From: Bacteroidota bacterium
GTDB lineage: Bacteria > Bacteroidota > Bacteroidia > J057
DNA length: 6,177 bases
Reading direction: 5' to 3'
Assembly: GCA_004292985.1 (NCBI GenBank)
Contig: RDXT01000294.1
Span: 1 to 6,177 of the forward strand
Shown: positions 1 to 5,382 of the stretch, piece by piece
Layout of the letters: the number at the start of each line of letters is the position of its first letter
Position numbering within the stretch: position 1 is the first letter of the stretch
Translations under genes and position numbers: made by a program
The notes under the pieces: generated by a model
What the model saw: only the letters and a program-made list of their open reading frames with translations
Databases searched by the model: none
What the model was told of the DNA's origin: nothing

Positions 1-1441
1 CTTCGGGCGTGCCTGCCAGGGTCTTGCGGGTAACGGAAGCATAAAAGCAGGCAATGGGGTTTTCGGGCTCAACAGGTACATCTGTTCCGTTGATCACTTT
101 AGCCCCTGACTGAAGCAGTTTTTGCCAGACATAAGCGCCCTCCACAATGCGTTTTTCGCCTAAGCGATCTATGGCCCAGGGGCGGTCGGATGACATGTGA
201 ATGCCTTGTATCGAGGCAATTACGCCAAGTTCGGCGAAGCGGGGGATATCATCCGGATGCAGGTGCTGCGCATGTTCGATCCGGAAGCGCGCATCGCGGG
301 CAGCTTCGGGCAAGTCTTTGAAAGCCGTTTCGTAGGCATCGAGCACGGTGCGGTTGGCGCGGTCGCCGATGGCATGCGTACAGACCTGAAAGCCATTTTC
401 GAGGCCCTCGCGTGCGATGCGGTAGATATACGCAGCAGGCATGAGGGCATTGCCCCGGTGGCCGGGCCGGTCGCTGTAGTCTTCAAGGAGCCAGGCCCCC
501 CGGCTGCCCAGTGCGCCATCTGCATAGAGTTTAATGGCCCGGATGGTGAGATAATCGCCTGTCTCCGGCCCGCGTGCATACCAGGAAGCGAGCAGCGCAC
601 TGTCACTGCCCGCCAGCATCACCCAAAGCCGGATGCCCATGCGACCCTGGTTCTGAAACTCACGATAGACCGCAATGTCGGCGGAGTCGGAGCCTGCATC
701 CTGAAAACTGGTAACTCCCTGCGCGAGGCACGCTGCGATAGCGGCCTGCAAGTCGAGGCGGCGGCTTTCGGCGGTCTGGGCAGGAATATGTTGACCGACG
801 AGTCCCATGGCCATTTCGGTAAAGATACCTGTGGGTTTTCCGTCGGGATAACGGAGGATTTCGCCATCGCCGCCCACTTTTGAGTCGGGTCCGATCCCGG
901 CCATTTCCATAGCCTTCGCATTTGCCATGATCGAGTGGCCGCTGGCGTGTACCAGATACACCGGGTGCGCCGGAGATACGGCACTCAGGGCCTCGTGGGT
1001 CTGGTAACCCATGACCATCGGCGGCTGGGGCGTCCATTTACTTTGGTGCCATCCTCTGCCTACAATCCATTGACCTTCAGGAACTTGCTTTGTCGCCTCT
1101 GCCACTTTTGCGACCAGTTCTTCATAGCTGGCCACCTGGCTGAGATCGAGTTCGCGCTTCATCTGTCCCAGTCCCAGCAGGTGTCCGTGGCTTTCGATAA
1201 AGCCGGGAATGACCGTTTGCCCGGCGAGATCGAGCACCTCTACCCCCTCGCTTATCCACTGGGAAGCCTCCTCGTCGCTGCCGGTCCATAAGATATTGCC
1301 GTCTTTGATGGCGAGGGCCTGCACACGGGGTTTCGACTCGTCGAGGGTGTAAATATTTCCGTGAAGCAGAACCATGTCTGCCTGCGGAGCCTGTTCGCAG
1401 GCTGCCAGCAAGACAATCAGCAGGGGTAGATATTTTACCAT
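1..1441 (-). CDS. Amidohydrolase family 3 (YtcJ-type) metal-dependent hydrolase, predicted lipoprotein; C-terminus cut by window edge
   Basis: About 480 codons are visible, reading from an ATG at 1441 to the left edge with no stop. YtcJ-like proteins are usually somewhat longer than 500 residues, so probably only the last tens of residues are missing. The N-terminus is a lipoprotein signal: a short hydrophobic stretch ending in lipobox LAAC with the acylated Cys at residue 15, so the enzyme should be tethered to a membrane and face the periplasm or outside. The complete amidohydrolase metal-ligand set is present: PGFIESHGHL with His85 and His87, the probably carboxylated Lys304 in IKLYADGALGSRG, His356 in CTHAIGDRAN, His390 in RIEHAQHL, and Asp454 in NGTDVPVEPENP. 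An active hydrolase of C-N bonds (amide, imide or N-acyl substrates) is expected, but the substrate cannot be read from sequence. It starts 12 bp after the ogt stop, with an AAGGA-like site just upstream of the ATG, so it probably belongs to the same operon. Family assignment is firm; biological role unknown. Confidence 0.93.
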   Translation of the reverse strand, partial: MVKYLPLLIVLLAACEQAPQADMVLLHGNIYTLDESKPRVQALAIKDGNILWTGSDEEASQWISEGVEVLDLAGQTVIPGFIESHGHLLGLGQMKRELDLSQVASYEELVAKVAEATKQVPEGQWIVGRGWHQSKWTPQPPMVMGYQTHEALSAVSPAHPVYLVHASGHSIMANAKAMEMAGIGPDSKVGGDGEILRYPDGKPTGIFTEMAMGLVGQHIPAQTAESRRLDLQAAIAACLAQGVTSFQDAGSDSADIAVYREFQNQGRMGIRLWVMLAGSDSALLASWYARGPETGDYLTIRAIKLYADGALGSRGAWLLEDYSDRPGHRGNALMPAAYIYRIAREGLENGFQVCTHAIGDRANRTVLDAYETAFKDLPEAARDARFRIEHAQHLHPDDIPRFAELGVIASIQGIHMSSDRPWAIDRLGEKRIVEGAYVWQKLLQSGAKVINGTDVPVEPENPIACFYASVTRKTLAGTPE

Positions 1442-1453
1442 AAATCCTTGATT

Positions 1454-1954
1454 CTAAAACAGTTCTGCCTGTTTCCCGTGCCGGATGCTCCATTCATATT
1501 CGAGCAGCCAGCGTTTCCGGTGTAGCCCGCCTGCATATCCGGTCAGTTGCCCGTTGCTGCCGATGACCCGGTGGCAGGGCACGAGGAGCCAGTGGCGGTT
1601 TCGACCGCAGGCACTGCCGACCGCGCGTACCGCATCGGGCGACTGGATACGTTTGGCAATATCCAGATAGGTCGCGGTGTGTCCCAGCGGGATGCTTTGC
1701 AGTTCTCTCCACACCCTTCGCTGAAATTCCGTGCCTTCCATATCGAGGAAGAGGTTGAAGAGGGTACGGCGGCCCTGGAAATACTCGTCTAACTGCTCGA
1801 TGCAGGCCAGCAGGAAATCGTGCGAGGGGTTGATCTCGTAGGTAGGAAACTCCTGAAAGCTGAGCGAAGCGATGCCCTGTGCCGTAGCCACAATCTCAAC
1901 AGGCCCTACGGGCGTGTCGTAGTAGGTTTTCGCTATGATCTGCCCGGTTTCCAT
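1454..1954 (-). CDS. ogt: Methylated-DNA--[protein]-cysteine S-methyltransferase (O6-alkylguanine-DNA alkyltransferase)
   Basis: A 166-residue protein, close to the length of E. coli Ogt. It repairs O6-alkylguanine (and O4-alkylthymine) in DNA by suicidal transfer of the alkyl group to its own cysteine. Residues 1-70 form the variable N-terminal domain; residues about 73-155 form the DNA-binding/active-site domain. Visible functional residues, matched to human AGT by spacing, are: Tyr96 (AGT Tyr114), Arg110 in the RAVG motif (the arginine finger that replaces the flipped base), Asn119 (AGT Asn137), Cys127 in PCHRV (the acceptor) and Glu154 (AGT Glu172). The proline that usually follows the conserved Asn is Arg120 here. 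Because Cys127 is present, it is not an ATL-type alkyltransferase-like protein. Its ATG follows the TAA of the porD-like gene directly, with no obvious Shine-Dalgarno site, suggesting translational coupling. It has no helix-turn-helix Ada domain, so no adaptive-response autoregulation is apparent. Confidence 0.95.
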   Translation of the reverse strand: METGQIIAKTYYDTPVGPVEIVATAQGIASLSFQEFPTYEINPSHDFLLACIEQLDEYFQGRRTLFNLFLDMEGTEFQRRVWRELQSIPLGHTATYLDIAKRIQSPDAVRAVGSACGRNRHWLLVPCHRVIGSNGQLTGYAGGLHRKRWLLEYEWSIRHGKQAELF

Positions 1955-2851
1955 TTAGTTGGTCATCACTGAGTTGTATCTGGCCAGATTCGAAGGGTCA
2001 ACATCCTGCATAATTTCGACAAATGCTTGTTTGTCATTGATAAATGCGGTGGTATAGACCTTTACCAGTTCATCGTCTTTGGCATCGAGAAACGTCTTGA
2101 GCAGTACCAGCAGGGGGTTCTGGCGGCTGAGGCGCTGAAGGTCGCGCAGGCTGTCGGTGATGGCCCGCCTTGCCTGTGCGGGGTTGGACTCCATCTGGTC
2201 GAGGCCCTGGCGGTGGTAGCGGTAGAGGATGTTGTGAAAAGAGGCGTAGCTGCTGTTGAGGAGGCCCTCTGTCACCCAGTAGCGGTTGCGGTTACTTTCC
2301 TGGGGCCTCCACCCCGATTCCTGCGAAGCGCTGGCCGCCTGGTTGGCGATTTCCTGGGCTTTGCGGAAATACGGTGCGCCTCCGTTGGGAGAAAATGTGT
2401 CATAATCCATGCCGATGATCAGGTAGGCATAATAATTCAGCAGGGCTGTAAGATTGTCCTGATAGCTGTTGTCCACAAACACCATTTGCTGAAAGGGCAC
2501 ATAGCGGAAGGCAAAGCTGTTGTCGGCTACGTTTAAGATCAGCGTTTCGTAACTGGAATTATAGGTAGGCCGGTACACCTGGAGATTGGCCGTGCAGACA
2601 AAATAGTCGGGCGCGGGGCGGTCGGTCACGATGATCTGAAGGTTGCAGCGGATACGCTCAGTGCCCTGAAATTCATCGGAGGTCCACTTCTGGAAATTGA
2701 GGTAGCGCGAGATAGATTGCTGCATGTCCTCAAACACGCTGCGGTCGCTCTGAATACGACCTGCATCTATGGTCACATTGCAGAGCAACTCCTGGGCGGG
2801 GGTGCAGAGCGGAAGGAGGAGCAGGAGAAAGAAGACAGCAGACTTCGTCAT
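1955..2851 (-). CDS. porD: DUF4835 family exported protein, type IX secretion PorD-like
   Basis: 298 residues with a type I signal peptide: MTK, then a long Leu/Phe-rich core, with cleavage likely after the Ala in CTPAQ, leaving a mature N-terminus QELLCNVTI. That start, together with DRSVFEDMQQSISRYLN, the tract ending MDYDTFSPNGG, and the later NRNRYWVTEGLLNS block, matches the Bacteroidota-specific DUF4835 family as I remember it. Recent annotation links this family to the type IX secretion system under the name PorD. It is probably periplasmic, with no catalytic motif, no further membrane segment and no lipobox. Its start overlaps the coaBC stop by 4 bp (ATGA), and its TAA touches the ogt ATG. 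Position after coaBC is the usual one in Bacteroidota. The family call is firm; the molecular role in secretion is inference from family naming, and the rest of the T9SS is not in the window. Confidence 0.88.
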   Translation of the reverse strand: MTKSAVFFLLLLLPLCTPAQELLCNVTIDAGRIQSDRSVFEDMQQSISRYLNFQKWTSDEFQGTERIRCNLQIIVTDRPAPDYFVCTANLQVYRPTYNSSYETLILNVADNSFAFRYVPFQQMVFVDNSYQDNLTALLNYYAYLIIGMDYDTFSPNGGAPYFRKAQEIANQAASASQESGWRPQESNRNRYWVTEGLLNSSYASFHNILYRYHRQGLDQMESNPAQARRAITDSLRDLQRLSRQNPLLVLLKTFLDAKDDELVKVYTTAFINDKQAFVEIMQDVDPSNLARYNSVMTN

Positions 2852-4047
2852 TGTCCGGTTTTTTCCAAATATAACGAATGAATTGCTTCGAGGATGTCTT
2901 TGGCGGCCTCTTGTTTGGATTTAAGGGGAAAATGCTTTACTTCTTCTACCGGCCCGACGAGGGTGATCTGGTTTGTGTCGTGCGAAAAGCCTGCGCCTGA
3001 GTCCTGGAGGGAGTTGAGCACAATCAGGTCCGCATTTTTGGCCTGAAGTTTTTTGCGGGCATTTTCCAGTTCGTTATCCGTTTCGAGGGCAAAGCCTATG
3101 AGAAGCTGGCGGGGCTGTTTGAGTTTGCCGAGGCTTGCGAGGATGTCTGTGGTTTTTTTGAGGGTCAGCACAAACTCGCTTTCTTTTTTCTTGATTTTCC
3201 GGTCGGCTACCTCCACAGGTGTATAATCGGCCACGGCTGCCGCCATAATCAGGATGTCCTGGGTATCGGCATGCGCCATCACGGCCTCATACATATCCTG
3301 GGCGGAATTTACTCCGATCCTCGTAACTCCCTCAGGAGCAGGCAAATGCGTAGGTCCAGAAACAAGAGTTACCTCCGCGCCCATACGTGCAGCTTCCTGC
3401 GCGAGGGCATATCCCATTTTTCCTGAAGAGTGGTTGGTGAGGTAGCGCACCGGATCGAGGGCTTCGCGGGTGGGTCCGGCGGTGAGCAGCAGTTTTTTCC
3501 CTGCGAGAGGGCGCTTTTGTGCAAAAAAGTCTGTGATCCGCTCAAAAATCTCTTCCGGCTCCATCATTCGGCCCGGCCCTTCGAGTCCGCTGGCCAGAAA
3601 GCCGTTTCCCACGGGCAACACCGTGCAGCCATCGGCGCTGAGGCGGCTCAGGTTGGCCTGCGTGCGGGGGTGGATGTACATATCGGCATCCATAGCCGGG
3701 GCGAGCATCACGGGGCAGCGCGCGGCCAGATAGACAGCCGTCAGGGCATTGTCGCAGAGGCCATTGGCGAGTTTTGCGAGGGTATTGGCGGTAGCGGGTG
3801 CAACCACCATCAGGTCAGCCCAGGTGCCGAGGGTCACGTGCTCAGACCAGTTTTCGGCCCAGAGGTCGCGGAACACTTTATGCCCGGAGAGAGAGCTGAG
3901 GGTGAGTTCCCCCACAAAATGCTCCAGTGAATCGGTAGCGACTACGCGCACATCGGCACCGGCTTTTTTGAGCGCACGGAGCAATATCACTGCTTTATAT
4001 GCAGCGATGCTTCCTGAGATGCCCAGAATGATTTTTTTACCCCGCAT
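2848..4047 (-). CDS. coaBC: Bifunctional phosphopantothenoylcysteine decarboxylase / phosphopantothenate--cysteine ligase
   Basis: 399 residues, full length for the fused cytoplasmic enzyme that makes 4'-phosphopantothenoylcysteine (CoaB) and decarboxylates it to 4'-phosphopantetheine (CoaC) in coenzyme A synthesis. CoaC, residues 1-180: flavin-binding GISGSIAAYK (9-18), the active-site His at 70 in SEHVTLGTWADLMVVAPATANT, PAMDADMY (117-124), and the substrate clamp LASGLEGPGRM (151-161). CoaB, residues 185-399: TAGPTREALDPVRYLTNHSSGKMG (189-212), AAAVADYTP (269-277), DRKIKK (282-287), KKTTDIL (297-303) and IGFALETDN (317-325). Compared with E. coli CoaC, the Asn of PxMN is Asp120 and the clamp Cys is Ser153; I think this is a lineage form and not a lesion. 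The gene begins 18 bp after rpoZ and ends in a 4-bp overlap with the porD-like gene, so it is probably co-transcribed with both. The start at 4047 places GISGSIAAYK correctly at the N-terminus. Confidence 0.97.
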   Translation of the reverse strand: MRGKKIILGISGSIAAYKAVILLRALKKAGADVRVVATDSLEHFVGELTLSSLSGHKVFRDLWAENWSEHVTLGTWADLMVVAPATANTLAKLANGLCDNALTAVYLAARCPVMLAPAMDADMYIHPRTQANLSRLSADGCTVLPVGNGFLASGLEGPGRMMEPEEIFERITDFFAQKRPLAGKKLLLTAGPTREALDPVRYLTNHSSGKMGYALAQEAARMGAEVTLVSGPTHLPAPEGVTRIGVNSAQDMYEAVMAHADTQDILIMAAAVADYTPVEVADRKIKKKESEFVLTLKKTTDILASLGKLKQPRQLLIGFALETDNELENARKKLQAKNADLIVLNSLQDSGAGFSHDTNQITLVGPVEEVKHFPLKSKQEAAKDILEAIHSLYLEKTGQ

Positions 4048-4065
4048 TATTGGGCGAGGAATTAA

Positions 4066-4371
4066 TTAAAATACGCCTTCGTGCGGATCGCGGAAGAACA
4101 CTTTCCCTTTCAGGAACTCTTCGGCAGCCGTTTGCGTGGACTTGGGCTTGCGCTCATAGTGGCGGCTGATCTCGATCTGCTCCTTATTTTCCATCACCTC
4201 TTCGAGGTTGTCATAGGCAGGAGCGAACTCGGAGAGCTTGTCAGCAAGCTCCGCCTTGATCTCTTCTGTGACCTGGTTGGCACGTTTGCCCATGATTACC
4301 ACACTTTTATAGATGTTCCCGGACATGTTTCCGATCTTATCTATGTTCAGTGGCAAAAAAGAATCTTTCAT
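4066..4371 (-). CDS. rpoZ: DNA-directed RNA polymerase omega subunit, Bacteroidota type
   Basis: 101 residues. The segment GNIYKSVVIMGKRANQV (18-34), followed by an acidic helix (TEEIKAELADKLSEF), matches the conserved omega block that contacts the beta' subunit. Omega helps assemble and stabilise core RNA polymerase and, in many bacteria, takes part in ppGpp binding. The short, charged C-terminal tail (residues about 60-101, ending FFRDPHEGVF) is the kind seen in Bacteroidota omegas, which look quite unlike E. coli RpoZ. rpoZ next to coaBC is a very widespread order; bamD upstream is the Bacteroidota variant. The 68-bp gap from bamD contains a good -7 element, so this gene probably heads the rpoZ-coaBC-porD-ogt-amidohydrolase unit. 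It lacks an obvious Shine-Dalgarno site, as is usual in the phylum. Confidence 0.9.
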   Translation of the reverse strand: MKDSFLPLNIDKIGNMSGNIYKSVVIMGKRANQVTEEIKAELADKLSEFAPAYDNLEEVMENKEQIEISRHYERKPKSTQTAAEEFLKGKVFFRDPHEGVF

Positions 4372-4397
4372 ATCTTCTGTATCTGTATAATTGGCAA

Positions 4398-4423
4398 CAA
4401 AGGTACAATAAAAAAACGAACAA
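4398..4423 (-). promoter_or_regulatory. Candidate promoter of the rpoZ-coaBC-porD-ogt-amidohydrolase unit
   Basis: On the minus strand TACCTTTG (4398-4405) matches the Bacteroidota -7 consensus TAnnTTTG. A TTG at 4421-4423 lies 15 nt upstream; the usual distance is slightly longer, so the -33 match is imperfect. The start would give a leader of about 20 nt before the rpoZ ATG. It is the only good promoter-like site I found between bamD and the downstream tightly spaced genes. Readthrough from bamD may also occur, because no convincing terminator lies between them. Confidence 0.5.
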
Positions 4424-4439
4424 CCTACGCGAAAACGTA

Positions 4440-5267
4440 TCAGGACTTTTCAGCCTCAGCCGTCAGTTTGCCCAGGCTCTTTTTCGCTTTCAGGTAATAT
4501 TCTTCCGCCTCTTTGACATAGACCGAGCTGGGGTATTTGTCCACAAAACGCTGGTAGAGCTCTATCGCATCGAGGTAGCGGTTTTTTTGCTTGTCGGCGA
4601 TGCTGTAGTCTCCCAGGAAAACGGCTGATTTGAAGAGCAGGAACTGTGCCTCTTCGCGGTAGCGGGAGTCGGGGTAGGTCTGAATCATGGCGGAGAGGGC
4701 CGTTACAGCCGCCTTGTAGTTTTCGACTTTGTAATAGAGCTTCGCTTCTTCAAATTCTTTCCGGGCCAGGCGCTCGCGCAGGTCGGTCATCAGGCGGTTG
4801 CTCTCTTCGACTTTTTCGTGATAGGGGTAATTGTTCACAAAAAGCTGAAACTGGCTCATAGCCTTGCGGTTGGCGCTCTGGTCGAGGTTGTAGGGGGCAG
4901 ACTCCAGATAAAAGCAGTAGGCGATCATGTAGGAGCATTCGGAGGTAAGCGCGTCGGTGGGGTATTGCTTGACGTACTCCTCGAAATAGTAAGCGGCAAT
5001 GCTGAAGAGGTTGGTGTGGTACTTGCAATAGGCAAAGTGGTAGAGCATCGTTTTGGCTCTTTCGGTTCCCCGGTACGCACCGCGCAGTTCTTCGAAGAGG
5101 TAGGAAGCCTTTTCGTAATCGCCCCGTTTATAGAAAAAAAAGGCCGCAGAATCCTTCTCAGCGAGGTTTCCTTTGCGGGAAAGCGTGGAGAAGTTGCGGT
5201 ATTCTTTGGAGCAGGCACCCAGTAAGAGGGCAGCCAGTAATCCTGTGATGATGAATGCTTTATTCAT
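4440..5267 (-). CDS. bamD: Outer membrane protein assembly factor BamD (TPR lipoprotein)
   Basis: 275 residues from the ATG at 5267. This start is chosen because it gives a clean lipoprotein signal: MNKAFIITG, a hydrophobic core, and lipobox LGAC with Cys19. An ATG 26 codons further upstream is also open but would put a Pro/Cys-containing extension before the signal and would cover the promoter-like element at 5274-5281. The mature part is a string of five TPR-like helical repeats: about 37-69 (YKRGDYEKASYLFEEL), 75-104 (Tyr/Phe-rich, ending EEYVKQYP), 109-150 (with the BamD-typical SAPYNLDQ at 123-130 and FVNNYP), 171-201 and 207-246. BamD sits on the periplasmic face of the outer membrane and, with BamA, folds beta-barrel proteins; in Bacteroidota these would include TonB-dependent transporters. 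It is usually essential. It diverges from an Lpt permease gene, another envelope-assembly function. A run of eight identical bases lies in codons 43-45. Confidence 0.92.
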   Translation of the reverse strand: MNKAFIITGLLAALLLGACSKEYRNFSTLSRKGNLAEKDSAAFFFYKRGDYEKASYLFEELRGAYRGTERAKTMLYHFAYCKYHTNLFSIAAYYFEEYVKQYPTDALTSECSYMIAYCFYLESAPYNLDQSANRKAMSQFQLFVNNYPYHEKVEESNRLMTDLRERLARKEFEEAKLYYKVENYKAAVTALSAMIQTYPDSRYREEAQFLLFKSAVFLGDYSIADKQKNRYLDAIELYQRFVDKYPSSVYVKEAEEYYLKAKKSLGKLTAEAEKS

Positions 5268-5273
5268 AGGATG

Positions 5274-5281
5274 CAAAACTA
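5274..5281 (-). promoter_or_regulatory. Candidate -7 promoter element for bamD (TAGTTTTG)
   Basis: TAGTTTTG on the minus strand fits the Bacteroidota sigma-A consensus TAnnTTTG exactly. It lies only 6 nt before the bamD ATG, so transcription would begin at or within a few bases of the start codon, giving a leaderless or nearly leaderless mRNA. The nearest upstream TTTG (5307-5310, minus strand) is 25 nt away, longer than the usual 17-23 nt, so the -33 element is weak or absent. The motif is short and could occur by chance. Confidence 0.45.
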
Positions 5282-5304
5282 AGAAAAGGCCGGGAAGGTA
5301 TGGG

Positions 5305-5331
5305 GACAAAAATTGTATAATTTTGCATGTC
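5305..5331. repeat. AT-rich imperfect inverted repeat in the divergent promoter region
   Basis: AAAATT (5309-5314) and AATTTT (5319-5324) pair around GTAT, and outer arms GACA (5305-5308) and TGTC (5328-5331) extend the symmetry with a 3-nt offset on one side. It covers the permease -7 element and lies upstream of the bamD one, so it could be an operator. AT-rich palindromes also arise by chance. Confidence 0.35.
5318..5325 (+). promoter_or_regulatory. Candidate -7 promoter element for the Lpt permease gene (TAATTTTG)
   Basis: TAATTTTG on the plus strand is an exact TAnnTTTG match in the AT-rich centre of the divergent region. It would give a leader of about 50 nt that includes the hairpin at 5333-5370. 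I see no TTG at the expected -33 distance upstream, so the promoter may be weak or activator-dependent. It overlaps the dyad at 5305-5331. Confidence 0.45.
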
Positions 5332-5332
5332 C

Positions 5333-5370
5333 GGCAACCTAACATCGCCTGTAAGCCTCCTTCGGTTGCC
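5333..5370 (+). promoter_or_regulatory. Possible leader hairpin upstream of the Lpt permease gene
   Basis: GGCAACC (5333-5339) and GGTTGCC (5364-5370) are perfect 7-base inverted repeats with a 24-nt loop, ending 12 nt before the permease ATG. In the transcript they could form a GC-rich stem immediately after the predicted transcription start and affect access to the start codon. No U-tract follows, so it is not an intrinsic terminator. Function is inferred from position only. Confidence 0.35.
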
Positions 5371-5382
5371 TGTCTATGTCAA

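Larger units (their letters stand above)
5268..5382. other. Divergent intergenic region between bamD and the Lpt permease gene
   Basis: 115 bp with no supportable gene. It carries promoter-like -7 elements for both directions, an AT-rich imperfect dyad between them and a hairpin in the permease leader. The centre is clearly more AT-rich than the flanking genes. It is the most regulatory-looking stretch in the window, controlling two envelope-assembly genes. Confidence 0.75.

Noticed and set aside
197..883. 228-codon plus-strand open frame within the amidohydrolase
   Set aside because: The minus-strand frame across the same bases contains several metal-ligand motifs of the amidohydrolase in order. 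The plus-strand protein resembles no family and is an antisense shadow.
2027..2536. 169-codon plus-strand open frame within the porD-like gene
   Set aside because: Antisense to a well-recognised DUF4835 protein, low-complexity Val/Ala/Leu composition, and no promoter or partner gene; treated as a shadow.
4410..4439. Possible intrinsic terminator after bamD (TACG/CGTA stem plus a run of T on the minus strand)
   Set aside because: The stem is only 4 bp and is separated from the T-run by 9 nt, so it does not fit a rho-independent terminator. The T-run more likely belongs to the spacer of the rpoZ promoter.
5268..5345. Upstream in-frame extension of bamD beginning at ATG 5345
   Set aside because: The 26 extra residues precede a textbook lipoprotein signal and would bury it; the extension also spans the promoter-like region. 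The ATG at 5267 is the natural start.
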